64,000 nucleotides of DNA from Salvator merianae (taxonomy: Eukaryota; Chordata; Lepidosauria; Squamata; Teiidae), in assembly GCA_003586115.2 (NCBI GenBank), contig QVOM02000042.1, forward strand, positions 76,126,478-76,190,477, in the 5' to 3' direction. Positions 35,301-47,852 of this stretch are shown here, piece by piece. The stretch's first letter is position 1. The number at the start of each line of letters is the position of its first letter. Below the pieces are notes generated by a model. That model searched no databases and was not told where the DNA came from. It worked only from the letters and a program-made list of their open reading frames with translations. A program made the translations under genes and the position numbers.

Positions 35301-38300
35301 GTTGTCCTGCTTAGAGGGAAGGAACCGCATTTGGCACAAAATGAAGTTGCACACTTGGGCAGGTTCAATGACATGTTTAGCTTTTGCTCCCAGTGTTTTG
35401 CATGTGCAGCTTTAGTAGAGTGCCTGTTGGACCTTCAGGATTGTGCTCAGAGTGATCAATGGAAATATCAGCCAACAAGGCCAGAATTTCTTTAACTATC
35501 TCATTCCTGGTCTGCATCTTGATTGAGCCAGAAAGGATACCATAATCATTGCTCACTAACATTCAGAGGAGAGATGAAGTATTTTCTTAAATGTTGATCT
35601 GTGGGAAAAGAGACAGTAACATTTGTCCCACTTGCTAGACATCCCTGGGGATTTGAAGGATTATTTCCTTTTTCCCCTACTTGGCTCTGTATCCAGAGTC
35701 AGCATTGTTTCATTGCAGGCTCCCATGATTGACAAGCCTTCAAGGTACATTACAGCTGCGCTTTGCAATCCTCACGATCAGCATTTTGGTGGAGGTGGGA
35801 GTGGATTGTCAGGTGACAAGCAAAAAGAAAAATCTGTGCCGTTGTTTCTTGGAGAGTTGGCGTACACTGATCCAGGGTAACAAATAGTTAAATCCTGTGG
35901 GGCAGGAGGCTATAGGGACTGTGCTCAGTTTGGTGAGTCACTAGCAGCAATGGCAGGCCCCAACATTGTAACTCATGGCCTGGGTCTACTTACTCTTTCT
36001 CATTTGTGTTATCTATTACCATTTATATTCTGTCCTATACTTCGAGATTTTAGAGTAGGCTACAAAACAAGAGATGACAGCAATTAAAAATAGCAAAGTA
36101 TACAGTGAAGAAGGATAATTCAAAACTGGCTAATGTATGCATAATCCATTATGTCCAGCAGTATCAGCTTGCATGTGGATTTAAATAGAACAGTGTGTCT
36201 CCTGCCTAATGGTTCAACAGACTCTGACCCTGGTACAGCTTCCTTTTAGTTGCCCTCCTATAACCCATCAGACACTACTGATCATGATTCAAATAGATCT
36301 GGTTTTTTTGCCATGAAATTGAGCATCCCTGTGGTGGAAGGTCTCTATTTTATTAACTGCCTATTTTTGAGACATTTAGTTCTATAAAGCATTGTGATTT
36401 TAAGGACTCTGATAAGCTTCTTAAGCTCATGCTACTTTCAGAGTAAAACAATAAACCAAAGATTAACCCACTCTTGTGAAATCTCTATTTAACTGAAGCA
36501 ATGATCTTCATGAGGACACTAAATGACTGGTGTTTTGGAACAGCTCCCACTTATTTCCAGTGGGGGCTGATTTGCTTCTGAATTTGAAGCTGAAGCAGAG
36601 AAGGCTACCTATAAGACAGCTGTATGTCTTATGAGCGCATAGAAGTTTGCTTTTACGGTTAAGATTGCCCTGTTCATAGTAGCAAATCAGAAAGTTTCTG
36701 TATATGCTTTGAAAGTATGGAACTGTGGCTTTTTCTAAGATACATTAGATGCGTTTCAAGAGACAATGCCGGGTTCACAACAAATCCATTCTACTGAAAC
36801 AGATGGGGTGGAATTTTTCTCATGACTAGATTGTGTTCCATAGGTGGCCACTACCTATAAAAAAGAAGCAGTAGTTTCTTCCTTTATGTATCCCTGACTT
36901 CTGGGAGTTACATATGTATAGCAAAATTTTAATCAGTATTGCAGCTCATTTAAGCTTTGTCCTGCTTTCTGAAGTGTGCTGTGTGCCTATATGACTGCAT
37001 TCAAAGTTAAATGCCAACTCTTCTGTTATTCGAGTGAGAGTCTAATGTCCTTTCAACTCTTCCTTTTAATGGCAAGGTATTAAATCTGCTTTGCTTTAGA
37101 TGAAGCAGAGTCTATTTGTTTATGCAAAGCCTGGAATTGTAACATGGTGGATTGGACCATGTGATCCAACACCATGCAACAGAGCCAAGGGTGACCCACA
37201 GACAGCCAGAAAAAATCACCAGCCAAGCACACTGAAATCACCAAATGGCTGCCAAAGCAAGTTCTTTTGGGAATCTCACAACAGTGCAAGTTAGGAATAA
37301 GACCTCAGTGTTTCTGCTGCTTTTGATAGTCCCTTGATGAATCAAACACAAACATTGCTGGGTAAGAAACTTCCCACGTGAATCTTTGGATACAAACACA
37401 GGTACAACCTGCAGTCCATATCAAGCTGAAGTCCAGCACCTGTAAGCTCCATTTCTCTAAATGTAAGTGCATGCTTTAACTCTCATTTTAAAACCAATGG
37501 GACTCTTCACTTACTGCAAGAGATTAGCTATAAGGACTGCCTCAGTGTCTCGCCTCCATTTTCAGCCGCATAACACTCACAGAGCACAATGGCTTCTCAA
37601 GGCACTTGGGGCTAAGGGCACAAAATAGCACTGAGATGGCCTCATCCGTGGCATCTTTGGATGTCCTCATGAACTGCAAGTGGAAATGAGGAAGTGCCCA
37701 GCAATGCAATGGGGAGGGCAATTCCGTATGGAGATATGGCCTAAACATCCTTCATTAGGGTTTAATGGTTCTCGGTTTGGGGGCAGGGGGAGAGAGAGAA
37801 ATCCAATTCTTTTGTAGAATAAAAGAAAAGGCACAGACATGGATATAAGTATGACCGTATATAGTCAAAGGGAGCTTGCCTTGGGTTTTGCTTTGTTTTT
37901 TAATCAATATGGGAAATGCAGGAGAATGCTATTTTAAGGAACATAACTAAATTATCTTGTAATGTCACTTGTTCCAAAGATCAGTGCTCAGGGGAAAAAA
38001 ATGAGAAGTCAAGAGAGCTACCTATTATAGTCAAGTATTCATTAAAGTTAATTTGGATGTAGCAATAAGCAGAATGTGTTCTCTTTTATGGTACTTTCGT
38101 GAGCTTTTGTTTAATTTTTTTTTTTAAAGGCAACATTGTTAAATCCAGGACTTTGTTATTCTTTTTTTCAGGTATACAATACAATAAGAATTTATTTTAA
38201 TGACCAAGTAAAATGATGGGGAAATAGGGCTGTACAATCCTACTTTCATCACTGTCATTAGGACACTGCTACATAGTTTATTGTTAAACAACTATAGCAA

Positions 38301-38523
38301 CTGCTGTATATAGTATTTAATGGTAAAATGTATGACTTTCATTCTTGGGATAACTGTATGTGTAAGACGTTAGCATTCTGATATATTTGATTAAAAATGG
38401 GTAGGTTTGGACATCTTAAAGTGCAACAAAATTATTGCATCGCAAGGTTAATAGGTGAAAGTTTGCTTTCTCAGATTTTGAAATGAACAGAAAAAAATGA
38501 TAGAGATGCAAAGTATTATGTGA
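32313..38523. other. Repeat-poor AT-rich region
   Basis: About 6.2 kb with almost no recognisable interspersed repeats. The exceptions are a short ATT/ATC microsatellite (34473-34502) and a weak LINE-tail-like piece at about 36005-36100. All ORFs are short and without domains. It may be a long TMEM271 3' UTR or regulatory DNA. Confidence 0.45.
34473..34502. repeat. (ATT)n(ATC)n microsatellite
   Basis: About six ATT units followed by four ATC units. Confidence 0.9.
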
Positions 38524-38640
38524 GGCTGCATCCAGACGTTGCTTACTTATTCTGGTATATTTGAATATTCCAGGATACCCATGCTTTATTCCAGAATATC
38601 TAAATATGGTGGAATAAGTAAGTGATGTCTGGATGCAGCC
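38524..38640. mobile_element. Palindromic MITE, ggctgcatcc ends
   Basis: 117 bp, nearly a full hairpin. The left arm ggctgcatccagac…ttacttatt pairs with the right arm aataagtaa…gtctggatgcagcc. The 3-mers next to the ends are both TGA (38521-38523 and 38641-38643), compatible with PIF/Harbinger-type 3-bp duplications. Related to 49861-50105. Confidence 0.8.
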
Positions 38641-39830
38641 TGAATGTCCACAATTTCCTGAATGGAAACATGCAAATATTTATAATCTTGGGTAAATACG
38701 ATAGATAGACCAGTGAGTGCTGACTGGCACCTAAATGTGATTGACGCCTTACCTGATGTAAGTCAAGGGTGATGCATATCACCATTAAAAGTCTAATGGT
38801 GTGGTTATTAACATTCATGGGGCACTCTTGCAAAATATTGCCCGTTTTCTGCAACATAAGAGATAGGGATGGGATGGGAGATATTTGGAACACAGCAAAA
38901 TAATAAATGCATATTCCTCGTAAACAGATATATTTGAGTTCTCCAATGAAATAAACCAGATTCAGTTATTTAAGAATAATAGACCTATAGATGTAGGTGG
39001 GTTGAGATACCTCCAGCCATTGCAGATTCAATGCTGAATTTGCATTCATCTTACCTTAGCTTCTCATTTTATACATGTGATGTGGTTGGTTCCAGCTAAT
39101 GCAAATGCATACCAAGTGAATGTATTAGTATTTAATATACCACATAGCTCTTAGTAGTTTTGGCTGCAGTAGGCTACATAGCTGCTTTTCTAGACTGAAT
39201 TAGTTACTTTTTATTAACAGATGTTTATTCCTTCATATGGGCAGATGTAAAAAGCAGAAGTTCTGTGTGTTTCTCCAGCACACATTCAACTCCAAAAAGG
39301 GGGGGAGGCAGGCAAGTAGGACAACATTTTTGTCTTGTTTTGTTTTTTGATTCTTATTAATCTAAGGCAGAGGTGAATAAATGTTCTAGGTCAAATAAGT
39401 GTTATTTAATAATTTCTCATTGTGAAATTTATGAAACATAAAGAAAAAAGGTTTCTCTAAGGCCTCTCCTAGCCATTCCTGGCAGCTTTTGAAAATCTCT
39501 ATTCATTAAGCAATAATGTTAGAGCACATACAAAATATTTACTGTGTTTAGATTGAAAAAAAAAAGCTGGTAGACTCTACAAATGGGGCAGAGATTAATT
39601 AAAAGATTACTAACAGATGGGGGTGGTGGAAATAATCAAGTATCTCAATTCTAAGCATATCAACTTGGAAGTAAACTGTATCCATCTCAATGGAATAATC
39701 TTCCAAGTAAATATACTATGGATTGCTGTTTCCATGTGTTATTCAGTGTTATTTTCACACCATCATATCTGCAGTTGTAATTATTAGTTGTATGAAATAA
39801 TTGGCATATGACAGTTACTGCAGAGACTAT
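38641..39830. other. Intergenic, nothing recognised
   Basis: AT-rich unique-looking sequence; a G7 run lies at 39299-39306. Confidence 0.4.
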
Positions 39831-40354
39831 GGTCCTTTCTGCACTTACCTCTAGTGTGGTCCAGGGAGAGGTATAAGGGTCCTGGCTTCCACATGCTGTC
39901 ACGGGACAGCGTAAGTTCCTCCCCTCCTTGAACACTCTATCTGCATGGGATGGAGCACAGAGTGGGATAGGACACTCCAAATGGCATCCTATCTCACTCT
40001 ACTGGTAGACCTTGACAATGAGATCTATGGATATACTAGTGGTTGATGGGGGGGCCCTTCTCAGCGGTGCTCCAGGAAGTGGTGCCAGAAATGGAACACT
40101 GTTGAAAAGGGCTCTCCTGGAAATTCCACCAGCACAAGTACTTTGGGTCCCAGCCTTCAGACCCTAGGTGTCAGCTCTGAGAGCTGAGCCCATCGCTTGG
40201 AATTGGCAGAAGGTCCTGAGGCAGGACAGACAATGCAGACAATCCTGTCCTGCTCCACCAGCAACCCATCCCAGCCTGGAATGAGTTACGTATCTCAGAC
40301 CAGGGCATCCCACCTGACCCAGGATAGCAGGGGGAGTGGAGTGCAGAAATGGCC
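39831..40354. mobile_element. MITE-like element, ggtcctttctgcac ends
   Basis: 524 bp with ends ggtcctttctgcac / ggccatttctgcac. Interior blocks (ggatggagcacagagtggga, ctactggtagacc, gtgccagaa) recur in the same order at 46260-46726. No coding capacity; the minus-strand ORF is incidental. Confidence 0.75.
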
Positions 40355-41637
40355 AATAATGCAAATTATCACAGTCAGTTCAGCAGCAGGGACCCAACTG
40401 GTAATAAAATAGATATATTGCTTGGTTAGTTGTATGAAAAAGTGTGCAAATCTTTTTTGGGACATTGAATCTTTGTAATCAAAACCCAAAAGGTAGGTTT
40501 TAAAGTCGATAAATCTGATTTTCTGGTGATAGTTATTAAGGCTGTCATGCTGCTTAAAATAAATTCATTGTATAACTTCTAAGTCCACCTTCATAAATTT
40601 GCATAAAAAAAGCAAATGTTGTAAAGAGAATATATATCCGTTTTAGTCTGGATTATGCAATGAGCATGGCATAACAGTTGCCATTTTAGGACCAGACTGG
40701 ACATAGATGCAATTAATGAAAATAGCAGTTGTATAGTTGTGTTTAAAAAGTATATTGAAGACAAAAAGGAGCTGATCTAGATTAGGATTCTACTGTGTAG
40801 ACAAGTATTTGAATACTGTATGCTCCACCATTGTTTGGAACAGGCTCCATGCCTGCCACTTGCATCTGGCAAAAACAAAAGAAATCTCTTTAGTCAATAT
40901 AGAAGCATTCCTTCAGTGCAAACTGCAGGGGTAGAAGACATTTACAATCAGATTGCAGGAGAGTTAGGGAGTTTCTTGAAAACTGTCCTGTATATCTGAG
41001 TCCTTTCCATAATTAGATTGCTTGTATTTGCACTTTTTATTTTTTTTATTTTTTGAAAATATCTGTACAATGGTTAACAGCATAAAATGACATTGCACCT
41101 AGCTAGTCACTTTAAAAAGTCAAAATCCATCTGTCCAAGAGAAGAATGATGGAACTAAAAGAAAGAGTCTATTGCGTGGTTAATTGGGAGTTCCTTTTTA
41201 ATCAATCACTCAGATTAATAAATTAAATGTTGCAGGCCTAATAATTATGTTGTTAATTCTGCAGCTGTCTGTGGAACAGTACTATAAATATGCATTTTAT
41301 GCTCAGAGCTGTATCTATTCAGTGATTTCATAAAAAGCATAAAAGGCACCAAACTTTGCATTGGGAACAGCAGAGAGTATCCTGAGGAATCTCAAGTTTT
41401 ACTTTTTTTGTCCCTCGTGATTGCAAGTGTGTCAGATGTAAGATGGCGGGTGGAGGCAGGAGGCATCAAAGCAATTAAGATATTTTAAAAGATACAACCA
41501 CCATACTTCACTAAACTTAGTGGCATCATACTGAATCTAGATGGAATTTGCAATTTGCAGGGCGGGGAAAAATGTGCATATGGTGAACGTGCATGTGCAA
41601 TCTTGCTGTCAGATCTAATGCCTGATTAAATCTGCAA
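40355..41637. other. Intergenic, nothing recognised
   Basis: AT-rich sequence with no recognised gene or repeat. Confidence 0.4.
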
Positions 41638-41860
41638 TAGAGATGAGCACAAATACTTTTCTGGTTTGGTTCCATTCCATCTGACCCAAACTGAACTGAA
41701 CCAAACGTTTCTTTGTTCAGTTCAAATTCAAACTCTGTTTTTAAACAAGCATGGTATTTGGTTTGAACTCATACCTTTTGAACAACCCCCTGTTTGATTC
41801 AAACCTGTCCAAATCCAAACCAGTTCAGCTTATCATCTCAAAACAAAAAAGGATAAAACT
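41638..41860. mobile_element. hAT-like MITE fragment (one end)
   Basis: Starts tagagatgagcacaaa, similar to the TIR of the element at 648-1447 (tagagatgtgcatgaa). It is followed by repeated and inverted 'ggttYgaa/ttcaaacc' and 'ctgaactgaaccaaac' motifs. The opposite terminus is not found, so it is truncated or too diverged. Confidence 0.5.
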
Positions 41861-42679
41861 AGGGGGATTCAAGCCGTAAAGAATTAGTTGCCAACCCTTT
41901 CACTGCAGAACCAATTATGTGTTCTAAGGAGATAAATTGTTTAACTGGTATTAATTTATATAGCTCATACATTCTTAGTTACTTATATTTTAAAATTATT
42001 ATTTTGGTGCAGAGTACATGCTGCTATCTTTGTTGCTGTATGTTAGTATTTATTTTTTCTTTTCTTTTTTAAAGAAGTATTACCCATAAATAGAAGAAAA
42101 GCAAGAATCAAGGATTTAAGTCCGTTGGTTTAAAGACCATTAAACCAATATACATAGCAAGAAAGTCAGCAACATTTTGCCAGATCTTAACATGTTTTAT
42201 GATATCTGTGAAAACTGAATTTGAGAAGATCCTATAATAATAACATCTTTATGTTTTGATAGCCTTTTCTTATTCTATATCTGTTACTATCTTCACATGA
42301 AGTTAAAATCAAAATGAGGCAATAGAAAGTAATAGATCTGCTGCTTTCAGTGTAGGCATAAAGCACCCTTTGTAGGAAGTAAATTCCGGAGAAATCAGTA
42401 AGAAGCTTGATTGGAATTCTAATTCTTAGCAGAAACAGAAAAACAAGCAAACAAAATACCACTATCCATCGGCCTATTAGCAACTCAGATTTTCATAAAT
42501 TCCAACAACTTTGCCTTAACACAATTACTACAGTTTTCAAGTTTACTTTTGAACATTCATAAAATCCTTTTTCAAAAGCACACATGATGTGCTGGACAAA
42601 GAGTAGTGAATGAATACATTTACTGCTCTTGAGCTTTATTGTGTTGCGAGGCTTCTTTAAGACAGGAAAATGTATTTTA
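41861..42679. other. Intergenic, nothing recognised
   Basis: AT-rich, no recognised feature. Confidence 0.4.
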
Positions 42680-42853
42680 GGGCATTTTCTCACTGGCTGA
42701 TATACTGCACCAGCAAGTGTACTAGGACTCCTCCTTCTGAACACTGATGCAGTCAAAAGGAGGGTCTGGGCATCCTTTAGTCCTCACCAGTGTGCAGAAG
42801 AGAGGCTTCTAGTATGCTTGCTGGTCCAGTATATCTGCCAGTCCAGAATGGCC
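42680..42853. mobile_element. MITE, second copy of the 24633 family
   Basis: Ends gggcattttctcactggc / ggccattctggactggc. It shares the sub-terminal 'gatatactg' and the inner 'gcttgctggtcc' with 24633-24796. 174 bp, non-coding. Confidence 0.7.
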
Positions 42854-43540
42854 TTTAGTGACTGTCAAAAGAGGTTTCAAGTGTGGGACTTAAATTTGGT
42901 GAGGGGGTCCTTGTTGTTACAGAATTTGGAGCTCCTGTTCACTCCATGACAGAACCTCTACTATCAACTGGGTTGACTCAGAAAGCTTCCAAGATGTGTT
43001 GAAAGGGTGCAGTTGAAATCAGAATACAGGATAATAATGATGTCCATGGTCAAAGGTTTGGGAGAGCACCAAACAGACTCTTTGGGTCTCAGCAGCAGTG
43101 TTTAAACACCAAGACTTTTTTTTCTTTCAAAAAGTCAATGTGATTTTAAAAAAAAATCTGCATATGAATGGGCGATTGATCCTCAAAAATGTCAGTCGTT
43201 GATATTGTAGCTTTAGGATCAATAAAACACTTTAAAGTATAGCATTGTTCTTTAAAAATGGTTTTTGCTTTTCATGCTATCTTTGCTCTTCATTTTGGGA
43301 ACTGACTGGTTGCTTCATTTTGAGAAATGAGGGCTGCACTGCAAATTGTGTTGTGTTGGATTTATTTCATAATTTGCTTTAATTATAAATTGGCACCAAA
43401 AATATGAAGCCTTGATGCAAAACCAAAAGAAACCTAAATAATTTGGAAATTGTTATGTAGAATTGTTAAGGCACACTGAAATATTTCTTTAGTATTTATA
43501 GCTTAAACCAAGTCAATGAATTCAATCACTCAGTGAAGCA
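42854..43540. other. Intergenic, nothing recognised
   Basis: AT-rich, no recognised feature. Confidence 0.4.
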
Positions 43541-43665
43541 AGAATGGCCAAACTACAGCTCTCTAGATGCTTCTGATTTTCAGCTCCCATAAATCCTGGC
43601 ATTTTTGGCCAATGGCAAGGCATTATGGGAACTGAAATTCAAAAACATGTTGGGTTAGCCCTGCC
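43541..43665. repeat. Palindromic interspersed repeat
   Basis: A left arm (ggccaaactacagctctc … cagctcccataaatcctgg) is followed by an imperfect inverted arm (gcattatgggaactgaaattc … gttgggttagccctgcc). The pattern 'gcccac/aaactgtgg…ccagatg…actacaactcccat' is a common reptile MITE. The name is unknown to me. Confidence 0.55.
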
Positions 43666-44069
43666 ATAAAGATTTCCATTCCAGTTATAGCAACAACTAG
43701 CCAATTGTTTCAACCAAAGTTCACAAGCAATGGATAATATGATGGTGACTTTTAGCAGTTGCTATTTGCAGAACCATTTGTATCCATTTACATTGAAAAT
43801 TGCAGCATTTTATATTTGCTGATTATTTTTCCCAGAAAAATGTTATCACGTCCATCCTTCAGTAATAGACACTGGGTCGCATTGGGCTGCTGATGTGACT
43901 CTCCCACACAGTCCATGGGAAACATTGTGTCCACATTGCAGACTGCTCTAGTGGAAGGCCATACTTCCTGGTAGAATGCTGCATCCACATGGAATGTGGT
44001 GTTGCAGCAGGCCCTGGCGAGGAAATGACAGTGGAACCCACTTCAGTGGGAAACTGCTCTGGGATTGCT
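43666..44069. other. Intergenic, nothing recognised
   Basis: Bases 43870-44060 are slightly GC-richer with short inverted words and may be another diverged DNA element. No firm boundaries. Confidence 0.35.
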
Positions 44070-44430
44070 GGTGGTAGATTTATTTGCATCCCACCTCAGG
44101 GCTGGTTGCAACAATTAAAAAAAAAAAACCATAAAAGTCACGCAATAAAACAGTAACCTGAAAGTATGGAGGGAAAGTTGTACCTCTAGCCAAAGGCAAG
44201 GGTAAATAGGTGCATCTTTATTGCTCTCCTAAAGATGTAAAGTGAAGAAGCTTGACACACCTCAGGGGGAAGAGTGCTCCACACTCTGGGGGCAACCACT
44301 GAAAAAGCCCTAAGCCGGGTGCCCACCCCTTTAGCTATTGAAGGCAGTGGTACAACCAGGAGGGCCTCATCTGCAGATCTTAAGGTATGGACAGGTTGAT
44401 ATGGGAGTGCCTGTGCCAGGTTGATATGAA
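44070..44430 (-). mobile_element. L2-like LINE 3' end
   Basis: Minus strand: 'AFSVVAPRVWSTLPPE' and 'SLYIFRRAIKMHLFTLA' (frame ending at 44186), then a 3' UTR with an A/T run at 44118-44129. It matches 14369-14720 closely and lacks the upstream reverse transcriptase. Confidence 0.85.
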
Positions 44431-45500
44431 ATGTACCTAGCACTCATCTGTGGCCATTAGCTGGCTGCTGGCCAGTTGACTGCAACTGAGGAGCCCAGTG
44501 CTGCTTCAGAATATCTGGCTAAATAACTCCCAGCTAGCAGTTTCAGAAGCTGGGAACTTTAACTCCTAGCCCTGACTTTGAGCTGGGCTGGGCTGTCCTG
44601 ACTTAATGGTTTCAAACAACAACTAATCTAAATATGTATCTATAAAGTTTTTTTTTGGGGGGAGGGGTGAAACAGCATTCACATTTCACTGTATCTAATT
44701 CACCTCCAGCAATTCACACAACTTGTGCTTCTAATTTATTCTGCATTCTCCTGTACATCCAAACCATTTCACCTTATTTATACTAGTCAAAAATAAGGCA
44801 ACTCCCTCTTCTGCCCCCCTTCTTATGGACTCTTCCCATTGCCCTTCCATTCCATTGAAAAAGTTTGGTTGAAGGGGCTGAGCATCCAAGATTCCAGCTG
44901 ATGTCTTCTCATGAAGTTTCAGGCATATGCTTGAACATAGCCCCGTCCAGACAGGAGAAATATAGTGCCATTATGGTTGTGCTATGGCAGGATTGCCAAA
45001 TGTATCTATGGCAACCCCACCATACCTACAGTATATCCCCCTAAAACGCACGATAGCCTATTTCAGAAAAATCTGACTTTTGTGGCAGGTTTTCCTGAAA
45101 TAGCGTTATTATTTACCTTCCGGATGAAGCCGCCATCTTTGTTGTGGCCACCACACATGTGAGGGGCCGAAAAGACAGCCATGCATGCACAGTTGTCATG
45201 ATTGTGCACTTCTGAGTATTTCACACCAGCAAAATACCCAGATATGTGTGTCACAAAAATGCGCACAGACAGCATGAGGGCTGTGCTGTCTAGCCAATAA
45301 GCAATAGTTCCAGAGGGGCTTTTGTCTGGAATATTGCTTGCTGATGCAATATTTGGCCAGCATCTGGAGCCATCCATAGCTTTCAGAAACTCCATGAAAT
45401 GGAGACAATAAGGATTTAGTGTGTGATCAACTTAACACAAATTTGTTATTTTAAAATTAAAACTTGATTAGGTTTTATGAAATGCATGTCCATATAATAT
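44431..45500. other. Intergenic, possible diverged DNA element
   Basis: No gene. Bases 44942-45400 contain 'gtccagacagg' and a 'gcaaaatacccagata' block reminiscent of the element at 61459-61866, but I cannot define ends. Confidence 0.35.
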
Positions 45501-45600
45501 ATAGTTTATTTATTTATTTATTTATTTGTGTACTTGTATTCCGCCTACTTTGTAAGGACTCAAGGTGGCTAAAAGAGTCAATAAAAAAATTAACAAAGCA
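45500..45600 (-). repeat. LINE/SINE 3' tail with (TTTA)n
   Basis: A (TTTA)n run at 45507-45530 is followed by 'gtattccgcctactttgtaaggactcaaggtgg' (split here), the reverse complement of the common reptile LINE/SINE end '…gccgccttgag…gcggaataca'. Confidence 0.6.
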
Positions 45601-45967
45601 TTATGACCCAGTTTTATAAAGGTCTTGAACATTAAATGATTCTCAAACTTACTGTGGCATATCTTTGGCATGCTAAATATCACTGATGCCATTCCACTGC
45701 CCCAATAAGTTTGCAGTACAGATTATAAAACTTCTTGATTCTTGCGATTAAATAAATCAAGTACTGAATCTTAAGTTACTCTGTTACAGTTCAAGAATGC
45801 ATGTAACAAACTGGGATCAAAAGCAGATTTTTAAAATTAGACATGAAGATACAATCACGTACAATCTTTTTCTTGTTCTGTAGATGATGACACAACAGAA
45901 CTTGTATTGTTGCCTCTTCAATTATGAGACTTCACATGTCTTTCTATCACATATAATTTATGACCAG
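45601..45967. other. Intergenic, nothing recognised
   Basis: AT-rich sequence without recognised features. Confidence 0.35.
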
Positions 45968-46231
45968 CTAGTTTTCAGCTTTAGTCTTTTTCAATCCAAA
46001 CTGCTTCCAAGATTTCTCAGATGCCACTTGGCCCATGAGGAAAGCAATGAGAAAATTCCGCTTGTACTGTCCTGTTATAGCATAAAAATCAACCATTTCT
46101 TCTGCATTCAGTGATGCATTCTTGTCATTTTTGACTTTTAGTTGTGGTCCGTTGACTTTCAGTCTCAAGCAAATTCTTTTTTTTCCTTCATAAATGACGT
46201 GTTCTGTTTTAACCATAATTGTTGATTCCAA
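45968..46231 (-). other. Unrecognised ORF, possible gene remnant
   Basis: Minus-strand open frame of about 87 codons. It has balanced, protein-like composition (Lys/Glu, aromatic residues, 'YEGKKRICLRLKVNG', 'EEMVDFYAITGQYKRN') in otherwise AT-rich noncoding DNA. The first in-frame ATG is at 46216. An in-frame stop lies just upstream (near 46246) and a MITE begins at 46260. No poly-A tail, splice acceptor with pyrimidine tract or known domain is evident. It could be the 3' end of a retrocopy, an isolated exon or chance. I do not recognise the family. Confidence 0.2.
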
Positions 46232-46259
46232 ACTTGAGTTTCCTGTCTAGGCTATCTAA

Positions 46260-46726
46260 GGCTCTTTCTGCACTCACTCCTAGTCCATTCCAAGAAGGAG
46301 TCTAAGGGATCTGACCTCCACACTTTAGTGTGGGACAGCACAGGCTCCCCCACCCTGGAATGCTCTGTCTGCACAGGATAGAGCATACAGTGGGATAGGG
46401 CACCCAAAATGGCACTCTACCCTGCTGTACTGGTAGACCGGTGGACTACTGGGCCCATGGAAGACCCTTTTTGCCAGCACTCCAGGAAATGCTGCCAGAA
46501 GTGACATGTCACTGGAAAGGGCCCTCTTAGAAACTTTGGAACCTGGGAATGAAAGTTCTCTGCTTTTGAAGGCTCTAGCACCAGCTCCAAGAGCTGGAGT
46601 TGGCAGCTGGAGCTAGGTCGAGACAGGCCTTCCCAATGTGGATAGCCCTGTCCTACTCCAGTAGCAACTTGTCCCAGTGTGGGACAGGTTGTATATCCCA
46701 GGACACAGCATCTTGCTCTGTCCAAG
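46260..46726. mobile_element. MITE-like element, second copy of the 39831 family
   Basis: The left end ggctctttctgcactcac and interior blocks match 39831-40354 in the same orientation (ggatagagcatacagtggga; gtactggtagacc; tgccagaagtg). The right terminus is lost or strongly diverged after about 46726. Confidence 0.65.
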
Positions 46727-47852
46727 ACTTATATAGGTAAGTTTAATAATAGGATAAAAGTCTTAGTTCTAATGGGGATTCATGTTGAGGAATTTAAAAC
46801 AGCACTGGTCAGATGTCTGATGCTGGAACTAGATTTTGTACAGTTGAGGAGTTTACAAATAGCACTTATGGACACCTCAGATGTTCTTCTCTTGCTGCTA
46901 TTTAATACTTAGGGACACACTATTAATCCAGTGTGATTTTGGATAAGTCTTTATGGCAATCAGGAGCTCACCCCACAGAAAGCATGCCAGAAACAGAGCA
47001 AGACACCACAGAGCATACTGACAGTAGTTCAGTGGCCCCAGTCCAACTTAACTTCAGAGCATGGGAACAGAAGTTTCCCTGCTTTGAAGTTGAAGGCCAG
47101 GGGAAATTTTGTAGGCCACCAAAAAACTACCCTGGAACTGGGGCATTTCCAGAGCCTGGAAAAATGGTACTGGGTTTCAGAGTGCTGCATAGTCTTCTCC
47201 AGCCACTTCTACCAGTCTTCATGGCAGTGGATGGAGCAGAATACAGGTCAGAAACATTGGGGAGACTACTTTTCATGCTCAGGAGCAAGCCAGATATGAT
47301 GTCTGAGCAGACTCCATGCACTAAGGAGGGCCTGGCCCTCGTTTGGCCTGCGGTGTGGAATAAGCACTGCGTGCCCAGGCCCCAGCTGGCATGGTCCTAA
47401 GGGATTATGTGGAAACTACCTAAGGATTCTGCCCTTCTATGCTGAAGCATTTTTCTTGATTTAGCGAAAGAGGCAGGTCAGATTAAGATATATACACATA
47501 GACCATTTCCCAGTGGAAGGAAGTTACACCAAGTATGGGGCAGAACATATCCACAGCCTCTTATGGCTTTAATTTGTTTAATTTGTTTCTGAATAACCAC
47601 AGCCTTGTGTTCCCTTATTGTCCACAACTTCCAAAATAGAAATTAGAAGTCAACCTCATTTTAAGTTTATGAAACTTGCAAGCGAAAACAATTTTACCTT
47701 CAGTCACAAGTGACAAGTACTGAAGTATAACTTTTGGGGGGACCACAGGAGGTTGAAGGGGGCTTTGGCGTTATGCATGAAATGTTACAGAACAGCATTT
47801 ATGTAAAGTTGCTAAAATTGCACATATGATTCACAAACTTGTATTGACAGTA
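46727..47852. other. Intergenic, includes an orphan 155-codon ORF
   Basis: The frame 46933-47400 (+) is the longest non-repeat ORF outside the gene, but it has no recognisable domain, signal peptide or membrane segment. The surrounding sequence shows no promoter or splice logic. I treat it as chance or as part of an unidentified repeat. Confidence 0.3.

Noticed and set aside
46933..47400. 155-codon ORF
   Set aside because: No recognisable domain, no promoter or splice context; length is compatible with chance in this window.
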